A DNA stretch of 5,812 bases from an uncultured Bacilli bacterium (GCA_949113215.1 CARZYU010000041.1:1-5812), one strand, 5' to 3'. Numbered from the stretch's first letter, positions 1 to 4,871 are shown. Numbers and translations are program-made. The notes: generated by a model not told the origin, from the sequence alone.

Positions 1-44
1 TCTGGGTCTCTCGTTAAGCGACCAATTAAAATTACTTCATTCAT
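1..44 (-). CDS. ssb: Single-stranded DNA-binding protein, N-terminal fragment
   Basis: The first 14 codons read MNEVILIGRLTRDP, the very characteristic N-terminal beta strand of bacterial and phage SSB proteins (OB fold); the rest of the gene lies beyond the left edge. SSB coats single-stranded DNA during replication and recombination. The start is fixed by a TAATG junction, in which the stop of the upstream 248-residue gene shares one base with this ATG. An AAGG lies about ten bases upstream inside that gene. Being last in the visible operon, after an annealing protein and a nuclease, fits a phage recombination and replication module. The identification rests on a short but diagnostic stretch. 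Confidence 0.9.
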   Translation of the reverse strand, partial: MNEVILIGRLTRDP

Positions 45-790
45 TATTCCACTACCTTCACTTTAAATCCCAATGCTTTATTTATTTCTTCCATTTTCAT
101 TTCTCTTACTTCTTCAATGCGTTCATAAACTACTTTTCCGGATCTTTCTACTTTAACAATGTCTTCTTCTCTTTCGCCTTCGTTCTGAGTTAAATCAAGG
201 TTATACCAGTCCCAAATAGTGTCACAATCTCTGTTATAATATCCATTCTCTCCATACATACTTCCGACTGCAACTACATATCTTTCTCCATTTCTCAATG
301 TAATAATATCGGCGAACTGCAAATCGTCACGTTTGAAATCATTAGCAATCCGTTCAATATCTTCGTAATTGAAAGACCAAAATTCAAAAGGAAAATTTTC
401 TCCATCATCTTCCTTTATAGTGAAACCACCTTGGTTTAAGCTTTTTATTGTAACAATTTTTCCTATGTAGTGATCCATTTTGCCATCGTGATTCCAGTCA
501 TCCCCCCTTTTATTTTTTAGTAAAACCTTATCTCCTACTTTTAAATTATCTTTATCAAATTTCATATTTTTCTCCTTATAATCTTCTAAAACTACATATT
601 CATCTGTTTCGTAGTTCCATTCTACGTTAGGATGGTTCGTATCACGTTTATGATTTTTTCCTAAAACCGAAACCACATTATTACGCACAGAATCAACTTT
701 CAAAATATCTCCAATTTCATCAAAGTCAAAATCTTTCTTTGTTAGTTTTATATATTCTCCAACTTTTGCTTTTCTTTTAACTTCTTTCAT
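44..790 (-). CDS. Hypothetical phage protein with three putative SH3-like barrels
   Basis: This 248-residue soluble protein has no catalytic motif that I recognise. It appears to consist of three consecutive small beta-rich units of about 60-65 residues. Unit 1 (about 8-70) opens with AKVGEYIKL, unit 2 (about 82-146) with LKVGDKVLL, and unit 3 (about 157-222) with FADIITLRNGERY. The openings resemble the first strands of SH3/KOW-like barrels. The acidic and aromatic unit 2 contains DDWNHDGKMDHYIG. The tail (231-248, with EEINKALGFKVKVV) is a short helix-strand ending of a kind I associate with other phage hypothetical proteins. The start has a strong SD (GGAGG, 5 bases upstream) and overlaps the nuclease stop as ATGA. 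Its place between nuclease and SSB suggests an accessory DNA-metabolism role, but this is inference. Confidence 0.8.
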   Translation of the reverse strand: MKEVKRKAKVGEYIKLTKKDFDFDEIGDILKVDSVRNNVVSVLGKNHKRDTNHPNVEWNYETDEYVVLEDYKEKNMKFDKDNLKVGDKVLLKNKRGDDWNHDGKMDHYIGKIVTIKSLNQGGFTIKEDDGENFPFEFWSFNYEDIERIANDFKRDDLQFADIITLRNGERYVVAVGSMYGENGYYNRDCDTIWDWYNLDLTQNEGEREEDIVKVERSGKVVYERIEEVREMKMEEINKALGFKVKVVE

Positions 791-1356
791 ATTTCCTCCA
801 ATACTTTCAACAATTCTTTTTTGGTTTTTCTTTTAAGTTTTATCAAGTTTCCTAAATGTCTTTTAGGCAACCACAAACAATATAAATTTTCTTGAGGTTC
901 ATCTGCTAATTCATAATAGCTGGTTTGCCACGATACATATTCTTCGTCAAATGTGGCTGTCGTCTTAATGTCAATAATTGCCCTTTTACCATTAACTAAA
1001 GCTTTAATGTCTAATCTTCCACAGTATTTATTTTCATAGTGAACCAACTTCTCTATTTCCATTATTTCTATTTTATTTTTTTTCTTTAATTCAAGATATT
1101 GTTTTATTGACTCCTCTTCAATGAAATTCATTCCACAATATCGTTTCAAATAAGCAAGCGGTTTTTTTGGTTTTCTTTCTTCTATAATTTGGATCAGCCA
1201 ATGAACGTGTGTTCCGTAATCCGCTTTCTCTCTTAAAACTTTTTCAGGGACTCCTATATACTTGTTTGGAAATACCTTTTCTAAAATCTGTGTTACGCTA
1301 GGGACAATAATCCCATCTATCAAATAAGTATGTGTTTCGTCTATATATTCGATCAT
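787..1356 (-). CDS. PD-(D/E)XK nuclease, RecB/Cas4-like
   Basis: This 189-residue protein carries the motif series of the PD-(D/E)XK nuclease superfamily. It has YGTHVH at 47-52 (the G-x-x-x-H motif), the acidic residue of GRLD at 113-116, the D-x-K of IIDIKTT (D129, K131), and a following Q144-x3-Y148 in WQTSYY. In this superfamily H52, D116, D129 and K131 would bind metal and cleave DNA, and the Q/Y helix would support the site. No helicase domain and no obvious cysteine cluster for an iron-sulfur site is present, so it is closer to phage exonuclease-like members than to classical Cas4. It lies beside ERF and SSB, consistent with resection that supplies ssDNA for annealing. There is no good SD: the start shares TAATG with the preceding stop, so translation probably depends on coupling. 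Confidence 0.87.
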   Translation of the reverse strand: MIEYIDETHTYLIDGIIVPSVTQILEKVFPNKYIGVPEKVLREKADYGTHVHWLIQIIEERKPKKPLAYLKRYCGMNFIEEESIKQYLELKKKNKIEIMEIEKLVHYENKYCGRLDIKALVNGKRAIIDIKTTATFDEEYVSWQTSYYELADEPQENLYCLWLPKRHLGNLIKLKRKTKKELLKVLEEI

Positions 1357-1667
1357 TAACTTAATTTTACGTAAGCCTTTCTGACCGTGGGTTTTTGATA
1401 TTCACTATAAAGATCCGGATGTTCTTCTTTAAATCGCTTACTGTCAAAAGTATTACCGGTTGTTTCGCCTATATAAGTAACTTTGAAACTACCGTCTGGG
1501 GTGGTCCATTTACTAATTCCTGTCTTTTCCATCGCTTCTTGAAAAGCTCTCTTTAATTGTTGTTCCATCAACTCCAATTGAAGTTGTGCTTTTTGAAACT
1601 TCTTAATCTCCTTTATTGCTCCCTCTACGAGGGTAAGATCATTATTTTCTATTTTAATTAGTTCCAT
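1356..1667 (-). CDS. Small hypothetical phage protein with N-terminal coiled coil
   Basis: This is a 103-residue protein when started at MELIKIEN. That ATG has an AAAGGA upstream at a somewhat long spacing and overlaps the ERF stop by 14 bases. An in-frame ATG at 1700 would add 11 Lys/Arg-rich residues but has no SD, so I prefer 1667. Residues about 10-50 form a long amphipathic helix, probably a coiled coil (IKEIKKFQKAQLQLELMEQQ). Residues about 55-103 are beta-rich, with WTTPDGSFKVTYIG and a conserved-looking FDSKRFKEEHPDLYSEYQKP before a C-terminal strand. I associate the last pattern with phage proteins of unknown function found near recombinases. A recombination accessory role is inferred from position only, between ERF and the nuclease. 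Confidence 0.75.
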   Translation of the reverse strand: MELIKIENNDLTLVEGAIKEIKKFQKAQLQLELMEQQLKRAFQEAMEKTGISKWTTPDGSFKVTYIGETTGNTFDSKRFKEEHPDLYSEYQKPTVRKAYVKLS

Positions 1668-2289
1668 TTTGTTTTTTTCCTTTCTTTTCCTGGAGCTCAT
1701 TTATTATCTTTATAAGCTCACTTGCCTTTCTTAACGATATTTCTTCTAAACTATTTACCTTGTTTTCTTTTAAAAGTCTTTCTAGGGAATCGCCTTGATA
1801 AAATTGCGAAAGTCTATAAATTTGATTATCTGTCGCTTTTCTTTCTTCACTGTTGCTTGCTTCTGGATCGTTTCCATCGGTATCATCTTCCGTTGCCAAT
1901 CCCAAAAATGCTCCTGCCGAATATCTCTTCCTGTAAGTGATTTCTGCTCCCTCATCTTGAATTTTTGTATCTTGCTTAATAGGAATTTCATAAACATCAC
2001 TTTCTAGATATTTCCCGGACTTATGAATTAAAACACACTTCACACCAAATTTTTGACTTTCGTTATCAAATCCAATCGGTTGCATAAAAGCGAAATTTTT
2101 GTTTTCTTTAATTTTTTCCAAAATGTCGTCTAAAGGAACGTAATTAAATTCTTTTTTATTCCAATCTCCTGTTACTTTATTTTTTACGTTGTATTTCACA
2201 TTTTGGCTTTTTGGCAATTTTTTTAAACTGTTTACCAACTCAATTAAATCTGTTGCTAATTCCGGTGTTAAATTTTCTAAACCTTTCAT
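1654..2289 (-). CDS. erf: ERF-family single-strand DNA annealing protein
   Basis: This 211-residue protein matches the ERF superfamily of phage recombinases (named for P22 Erf), which form rings on ssDNA and anneal complementary strands. Hallmarks are FNYVPLDDILEKI (48-60), a beta segment VKCVLIHKSGKYLES (83-97), and the signature GAEITYRKRYSAGAFLGLA (114-132) followed by TEDDTDGND (133-141). The C-terminal part (about 148-211) is a charged, helical tail, probably for protein contacts. The start at ATG 2289 has a strong SD, AGAGGTG, lying inside the end of the preceding gene, whose stop is one base upstream. Together with the nuclease and SSB downstream it forms a complete phage annealing-type recombination set. 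Confidence 0.93.
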   Translation of the reverse strand: MKGLENLTPELATDLIELVNSLKKLPKSQNVKYNVKNKVTGDWNKKEFNYVPLDDILEKIKENKNFAFMQPIGFDNESQKFGVKCVLIHKSGKYLESDVYEIPIKQDTKIQDEGAEITYRKRYSAGAFLGLATEDDTDGNDPEASNSEERKATDNQIYRLSQFYQGDSLERLLKENKVNSLEEISLRKASELIKIINELQEKKGKKQNGTN

Positions 2290-2290
2290 T

Positions 2291-2461
2291 CTATTTCACC
2301 TCTTTTTTTAATCTGTTTCTCATTCTCTCGTTCTTCTTTATTAGCTTTTTATTTTCTTCTTTCAAGGACTCATATTGGAGCTCCAGCGTATTAATCTTTG
2401 TTCTCAATTTGTGTTTGCTTTGGCGAATTTCTTCCAAAAGTTTCTCTAATACTTCTTTCAT
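2291..2461 (-). CDS. Small coiled-coil protein
   Basis: This 56-residue, highly charged protein is helical almost throughout, with heptad-like spacing of Leu/Ile (KEVLEKLLEEI, then INTLELQYESLKEENKKLI), so a coiled coil is likely. A GTG start at 2491 would give 66 residues, but the ATG at 2461 has an ideal SD (AAGGAG, 6 bases upstream) overlapping the stop of the upstream gene, so I take 2461. The stop is one base before the ERF start, and the ERF SD lies within its last codons. The function is not recognised. Small coiled-coil proteins of this sort are common between replication and recombination genes of Gram-positive phages. Confidence 0.72.
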   Translation of the reverse strand: MKEVLEKLLEEIRQSKHKLRTKINTLELQYESLKEENKKLIKKNERMRNRLKKEVK

Positions 2462-2471
2462 CTTTTTCTCC

Positions 2472-2666
2472 TTAACAAAATTCCTTTTCACTTATTCCAT
2501 AAAATTCATATAGTCCAATTGGCCTATAGAATTCTTTTCTAATTTCCTCTTCCTTTGCCAATTGTTTTTTCAATTCCTCTATCTCGTAGTCTTTCTCTTC
2601 GATGATTTCTTCTAAATCTCTAATTCTCTCATAGAGTTCATCTTTACAAATCAAAATCCATGCCAT
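2472..2666 (-). CDS. Small acidic coiled-coil hypothetical protein
   Basis: This is a protein of 64 residues or slightly fewer. Residues about 9-46 (DELYERIRDLEEIIEEKDYE onward) form a charged coiled-coil helix, followed by a short tail, FYRPIGLYEFYGISEKEF. The start is uncertain. The ATG at 2666 directly abuts a GGAG with no spacer, which is unusual, while a TTG four codons later (2654) has that GGAG at 12 bases. The gene overlaps the end of the preceding 73-residue gene by up to 23 bases and is followed after 10 bases by the next coiled-coil gene. No function is recognised; a structural or partner-binding role is plausible. Confidence 0.65.
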   Translation of the reverse strand: MAWILICKDELYERIRDLEEIIEEKDYEIEELKKQLAKEEEIRKEFYRPIGLYEFYGISEKEFC

Positions 2667-2865
2667 CTCCTTTCATCCCAGGAACTCTTGGATATTTCTT
2701 TTTACCATTGAGTATTTCTTCTGCTAATTCTATTTTGTCTAAATTACTGCGATAATCTTTTGCAGAAAGTTTTCCTCTTTTGTAGTCGTCATACGTTTTA
2801 TTCCTTGCATATTCAACAACTCTCAAAATGTCGTTTTTATCATACGGACTTAACTCTATTCTCAT
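2644..2865 (-). CDS. Small hypothetical phage protein
   Basis: This 73-residue soluble protein is mainly helical (about 10-54, with ILRVVEYARNKTYDDYKRGK and LDKIELAEEILNGKKK) and ends in a short flexible tail, PGMKGDGMDFDL. I do not recognise the family. The start at ATG 2865 has a good SD (AGAGG, about 7 bases upstream) inside the end of the zinc-ribbon gene, which it overlaps by 26 bases. The sustained overlap on both sides and the correct SD argue for a real translated gene in the operon. Confidence 0.7.
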   Translation of the reverse strand: MRIELSPYDKNDILRVVEYARNKTYDDYKRGKLSAKDYRSNLDKIELAEEILNGKKKYPRVPGMKGDGMDFDL

Positions 2866-3055
2866 TTTTCAACCTCTTTTTCATCTCTTCTTGAAATTCT
2901 AATGTCTTGTCACGATAGATCCATTTCCCACAACAAGGGCAAATAAGCTTGTCTTCGAATACTGGAATCACTTTTTTGTATTCACAATGTCGACATTGAA
3001 TTTGCAACGCTTGGTAATAGTCAGAACGCTTACTATCGTTATCGAATTTTCTCAT
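2840..3055 (-). CDS. Small zinc-ribbon protein
   Basis: This 71-residue protein has two cysteine knuckles, C21-R-H-C24 and C39-P-C41-C42-G-K, separated by a beta-hairpin-like stretch (KKVIPVFEDKLI). This spacing is typical of a zinc ribbon that binds one Zn2+. The C-terminal part (about 50-71) is a basic helix. Such mini zinc ribbons often bind nucleic acid or act as adaptors, but the role here is unknown. The start overlaps the initiator stop as ATGA, with AAAGG about ten bases upstream, so the two are probably translationally coupled. That position suggests it acts with the initiator during replication, which is inference. Confidence 0.78.
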   Translation of the reverse strand: MRKFDNDSKRSDYYQALQIQCRHCEYKKVIPVFEDKLICPCCGKWIYRDKTLEFQEEMKKRLKNENRVKSV

Positions 3056-3726
3056 TGCATGAATACCTTTTCAAACATTTGCTTCTCTTGTTCGCTTAAA
3101 GGTTCGATCGAATTGGTCTTATCAAACCATTCAGGAATTACCTCTGAAGATTGTGTTTTTTTGTTTCTTTGTTCCCACGTTCTAACGCATGCTTTCCAAT
3201 CTTTCATTTTGTTTTTTCCAACGAACCAATCTTTTGCTTCGTAAAAATTGAAGAATTGTTCTGCATTAATTGAGTTTTTTCTTTCTTCGCAATAAGATCG
3301 AATTTCTTCTAAAGAGGGTTTAGTAAAAGTTTTTCTTTTACTATTTTCTTTTTTATTATCAATATCAATATCATTATCAATATCATATAGGTATAAATTT
3401 TTTACATCCGTATTCGTTCGTATACGTTCGTATACGTTTGTATCTTTTTTGTTCCATCGTTCCAAAATTGATTTTTTGTTTTTCTCACACTTTTCTTCGT
3501 AAGCTTCCTGATCCTTAGAAATCCTTGTTATAAAAGGTGTTATGACAATATCAAGCGTTCGATCATCTATCTTTGGGGCTTGTCCTGTTATTACAAAACG
3601 ATACAGTTCTTTTAGCAAAATTCCTGCTTCTTCATTCGTTAATTTATCCACAGTGGAAAACTGATCGGTGTATAATATGAACGAATTCTTTTCCACAGGT
3701 ACATGTTTTTTTTCCACAGTACTCAC
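3052..3726 (-). CDS. Phage replication initiator-like protein (DUF6291-like N-terminus, DnaD-like C-terminal region)
   Basis: This protein of about 221-224 residues has two conserved parts. The N-terminal domain (about 14-88, with SFILYTDQF, LTNEEAGILLKELYRF and FITRISKDQEAYEEKCEKNKK) resembles the DUF6291-type domain of phage proteins. The C-terminal segment (about 134-186, with FTKPSLEEIRSYCEERKN, FFNFYEAKDWFVGKNKMKDW and VRTWEQR) is a motif common at the end of Gram-positive phage replication proteins. Between them is a low-complexity linker (91-133) encoded by tandem DNA repeats. The likely role is to bind the origin and recruit the host replicative helicase. Two GTG starts are possible. 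The one at 3726 forms a GTGA overlap with the leader ORF stop. The one at 3717 has GAGGGG at about 8 bases. It heads the leftward replication operon. Confidence 0.82.
   Translation of the reverse strand: MSTVEKKHVPVEKNSFILYTDQFSTVDKLTNEEAGILLKELYRFVITGQAPKIDDRTLDIVITPFITRISKDQEAYEEKCEKNKKSILERWNKKDTNVYERIRTNTDVKNLYLYDIDNDIDIDNKKENSKRKTFTKPSLEEIRSYCEERKNSINAEQFFNFYEAKDWFVGKNKMKDWKACVRTWEQRNKKTQSSEVIPEWFDKTNSIEPLSEQEKQMFEKVFMQ
3357..3386. repeat. Five tandem 6-bp repeats in the initiator linker
   Basis: On the plus strand the hexamer TATCAA or TATCAT is repeated five times without interruption. On the coding strand it encodes an alternating Asp-Ile/Asp-Asn stretch in the linker of the initiator. 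It lies 24 bases from a second repeat array, across an AT-rich gap. It may be an iteron set or duplex-unwinding part of an origin. Because the period is a multiple of three, coding slippage alone could also explain it. Confidence 0.75.
3410..3443. repeat. Tandem 10-bp repeats, candidate origin iterons
   Basis: Units GTATTCGTTC, GTATACGTTC and GTATACGTTT, followed by a partial GTAT, give 3.4 copies with a period of 10 bp, close to one helical turn. Two copies of the palindrome CGTATACG sit at 3419-3426 and 3429-3436. A period of 10 is not a multiple of three, so the encoded residues (TNVYERIRTNT) do not repeat. The repetition exists at DNA level and suggests a protein-binding array. The location inside the linker-coding part of the initiator gene parallels the lambda origin inside gene O. 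Confidence 0.75.
3644..3718 (+). promoter_or_regulatory. Cluster of three DnaA-box-like sequences
   Basis: Three plus-strand matches to the DnaA-box consensus TTWTNCACA occur in 75 bp: TTATCCACA at 3644-3652, TTTTCCACA at 3689-3697 and TTTTCCACA at 3710-3718. The last two are 21 bp apart, about two helical turns. A fourth, imperfect box (TTTTCCACT, minus strand, 3652-3660) makes an inverted pair with the first. I saw no other perfect match elsewhere in the window. They lie in the first codons of the initiator gene, where they encode repeated V-E/D-K triplets. They may be part of the origin or an autoregulatory site. Confidence 0.55.
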
Positions 3727-3827
3727 CCCTCATTTGACTTTTCTCTTTGATTGTTGTATACTCTAGTTGATTTTTTAATCAAAGGACTTTTACTGGCGTT
3801 TAAGTCTTTTTTTGTGTCTTGTTTCAT
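3723..3827 (-). CDS. 34-residue leader ORF upstream of the initiator
   Basis: A short ORF starts at ATG 3827 with an ideal SD (AAAAGGAG, 6 bases upstream) and ends with TGA at 3725-3723, sharing GTGA with the first GTG of the initiator gene. The 34-residue product is basic and polar (MKQDTKKDLNASKSP at the N-terminus, STRVYNNQREK later), with no membrane segment or known motif. The SD and the 4-base overlap make translation likely. Its role may be simply to deliver ribosomes to a GTG-start gene, or it may encode a small functional peptide. It would be the first gene of the leftward replication operon. I do not recognise homologues. Confidence 0.62.
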   Translation of the reverse strand: MKQDTKKDLNASKSPLIKKSTRVYNNQREKSNEG

Positions 3828-3845
3828 ATGGTTCTCCTTTTAGTT

Positions 3846-3854
3846 TGATATAAT
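3846..3854 (+). promoter_or_regulatory. Extended -10 promoter for the 101-residue rightward gene
   Basis: The sequence TGATATAAT contains a perfect -10 hexamer (TATAAT, 3849-3854) preceded by the TGn extension. No convincing -35 is visible at 16-18 bp upstream, as tolerated by extended -10 promoters. The predicted transcript start near 3861 would place the SD (AAAGGA, 3863-3868) almost at the RNA 5' end. The element lies just upstream of the SD of the divergent leader ORF. Confidence 0.65.
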
Positions 3855-3875
3855 AGCTTTAGAAAGGAAATTTAT

Positions 3876-4181
3876 ATGCTAGATAAGAATCACTGTAAGC
3901 TTTTAAGTTTTTTAAATGCTATCGATATTAATGGTTGCCGTGCTACCGAAATAGCAATATCAACTAAGTTAGATTTAGACGATGTTTATCAAATGCTAGA
4001 ATATTTAGAATCCAATAGATGCGTTGAAAAGTTGCCAAATTGCAATTGGCGTATTGTTTACAAAGGCAAACAATATAAGAAAATATATCGTTCTCAGCAA
4101 TTTCAAAAATACTGGTTTCCGATCATTACAGCATTAATATCGTATGTGCTAGGATTACTAACAAATTTATTAACGAAATAG
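3876..4181 (+). CDS. Membrane-anchored winged-helix-like protein
   Basis: This 101-residue protein is transcribed against its neighbours. Residues about 4-66 look like a winged helix: a first helix (HCKLLSFLNAI), a helix-turn-helix (TEIAISTKLDLDDVYQMLEYLE) and a wing (NWRIVYKGKQY). A basic linker (KGKQYKKIYR) leads to one hydrophobic segment, WFPIITALISYVLGLLTNLL (80-99), so the N-terminal domain should face the cytoplasm from a C-terminal membrane anchor. The start has AAAGGA 7 bases upstream and its own extended -10 promoter. It could be a membrane-tethered regulator or a phage exclusion protein. The wing-helix assignment is by pattern only and no family is recognised. Its last 56 bases overlap a convergent small gene. 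Confidence 0.78.
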   Translation: MLDKNHCKLLSFLNAIDINGCRATEIAISTKLDLDDVYQMLEYLESNRCVEKLPNCNWRIVYKGKQYKKIYRSQQFQKYWFPIITALISYVLGLLTNLLTK

Positions 4182-4317
4182 CCAACATCCAAATGGTTAT
4201 TTTTTTTGTTGTCTTTATTTTATCTGATATCTCTTGCAACAGCAGGAATTTAAACTCTTTGTAATCGTCCTTTGAAAACTTATCAATAAACTCTTTTCTT
4301 TCATAAAAATGTCTCAT
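4126..4317 (-). CDS. Small membrane protein, 63 residues
   Basis: The N-terminal 40 residues are charged and helical (KEFIDKFSKDDYKEFKFLLL), followed by one hydrophobic segment at about 40-63 (ITIWMLAISLINLLVILAHT). The start at ATG 4317 has a good SD (GGGAG, 6 bases upstream), which overlaps the stop of the 36-residue gene before it, so it looks like the last member of a small leftward gene set. Its 3' end overlaps the convergent 101-residue gene by 56 bases, so its terminal membrane residues are encoded antisense to the other protein's membrane segment. The function is unknown; holin-like or exclusion roles are possible but unsupported. Confidence 0.62.
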   Translation of the reverse strand: MRHFYERKEFIDKFSKDDYKEFKFLLLQEISDKIKTTKKITIWMLAISLINLLVILAHTILML

Positions 4318-4328
4318 ATTTTTCTCCC

Positions 4329-4439
4329 TTACATTAACGATACGATTGTTCCAACAAGTGTAATCCCAATTAGAATTTTGTAGTATTTGATTAAATGTTT
4401 TTCTTCTTCATCGAAAAAGTGTTTTTCCAATCTATTCAC
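4329..4439 (-). CDS. 36-residue small membrane protein
   Basis: This ORF starts with GTG at 4439, with SD AGGTG 7 bases upstream, and stops with TAA at 4331-4329. The product has a charged N-terminus (MNRLEKHFFDEEEKHLIKYY) and a hydrophobic C-terminus (KILIGITLVGTIVSLM), consistent with a single membrane helix. The next gene's SD overlaps its stop and that gene starts 11 bases later, so the two are probably co-translated. No family is recognised. The SD spacing and operon fit are the main evidence. Confidence 0.58.
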   Translation of the reverse strand: MNRLEKHFFDEEEKHLIKYYKILIGITLVGTIVSLM

Positions 4440-4474
4440 TTTAATTCACCTATTTTCCTTTCGTTATTCTTTTT

Positions 4475-4681
4475 TTATTTGTTATCAAGGGTTACTTCTT
4501 TAATCTTAAATTCTCTTTTAACTAAGTGTGTTGGTATTAATATTTCTCTACCGCTTTCTGGAATGTAGTAATTTTCATTTTTGGCTACTTGTAAAAGATG
4601 TTTCATTACTCGTTCACCAATTTTTCTTCCTTGTCCCAATAACTTAGTCAATTCTTTTTGATTTAAGTAAGTTTTTTCCAT
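4475..4681 (-). CDS. Small helix-turn-helix protein, excisionase-like
   Basis: This 68-residue soluble basic protein has a probable helix-turn-helix at about 7-29 (NQKELTKLLGQGRKIGERVM). It is followed by a compact beta-like region, YYIPESGREILIPTHLVKRE (39-58), that could be a wing. This arrangement resembles small phage excisionase or MerR-like DNA-binding proteins, but I cannot assign a family. The ATG at 4681 has a strong SD, AGAGGTG, about 9 bases upstream. It is the only soluble product in a leftward run of four small genes; the others look membrane-bound. It may regulate that cluster or act in excision; no integrase is in view to support the latter. Confidence 0.75.
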   Translation of the reverse strand: MEKTYLNQKELTKLLGQGRKIGERVMKHLLQVAKNENYYIPESGREILIPTHLVKREFKIKEVTLDNK

Positions 4682-4715
4682 TTAAAATCACCTCTTTGCT
4701 AGTCTTGTGGTTATT

Positions 4716-4799
4716 TTATTTTTTCTTTGAATCCACTATCATTGCTAATCCAAGTATCGTTACACAAATAATAGATGTTATTTGAACTGCTGTACTCAT
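4716..4799 (-). CDS. 27-residue small membrane peptide
   Basis: This ORF starts at ATG 4799 behind a very strong SD (AAAGGGGGTG, with 7 bases between GGGGG and ATG) and stops with TAA at 4718-4716. The product is one hydrophobic helix with a basic tail: it begins MSTAVQITSIICVTILGLAM and ends in DSKKK, so the C-terminus should be cytoplasmic. Size and layout recall small phage membrane proteins and type I toxin peptides, but no family can be named. It lies 34 bases before the 68-residue HTH gene, in divergent orientation to the 187-residue gene at 4872. Confidence 0.62.
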   Translation of the reverse strand: MSTAVQITSIICVTILGLAMIVDSKKK

Positions 4800-4838
4800 A
4801 TTTTCACCCCCTTTGGATTATTTCTGCCACCCCTTTTC

Positions 4839-4847
4839 TGTTATAAT
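4839..4847 (+). promoter_or_regulatory. Extended -10 promoter for the 187-residue rightward gene
   Basis: The sequence TGTTATAAT is a perfect extended -10 (TATAAT at 4842-4847). No good -35 is seen at normal spacing. The expected start near 4854 places AAAGGAGG (4856-4863) close to the RNA 5' end, 8 bases before the ATG. It lies inside an imperfect inverted repeat, TTTCTG (4835-4840) with CAGAAA (4853-4858), that could be an operator. The layout closely matches the promoter at 3846. Confidence 0.68.
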
Positions 4848-4871
4848 GATTTCAGAAAGGAGGATATTTAA

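Noticed and set aside
1356..1700. Longer version of the coiled-coil gene starting at 1700
   Set aside because: No SD precedes that ATG and the added residues are low-complexity Lys/Arg created by the SD-like AAAGGA tract of the 1667 start.
1722..1940. Open frames on the plus strand and in a second minus frame within the ERF gene (to about 2007)
   Set aside because: They lie inside a well-identified gene, have no SD, and their hydrophobic T-rich translation is the antisense of Lys/Glu-rich coding DNA.
2211..2513. Plus-strand 100-residue hydrophobic frame
   Set aside because: It is antisense of the coiled-coil genes; Lys/Glu codons read backwards give Phe/Leu. No SD or promoter is present.
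2987..3244. Plus-strand 85-residue frame
   Set aside because: It is antisense to the initiator and zinc-ribbon genes, with no SD and no recognisable motif.
3835..3868. Inverted TCCTTT/AAAGGA around the promoter at 3846 as an operator
   Set aside because: The two arms are the SD sequences of the divergent leader ORF and the 101-residue gene, so the symmetry is expected without a regulator.
4184..4208. Possible terminator after the 101-residue gene (AACATCC, AATGGTT, then a T run)
   Set aside because: The stem is short, bulged and AT-rich; the T run alone is common in this sequence.
4413..4427. GAAAAA/TTTTTC hairpin in the 36-residue gene
   Set aside because: It is a short AT-only-type stem within coding sequence and is not followed by a T run on the transcribed strand.
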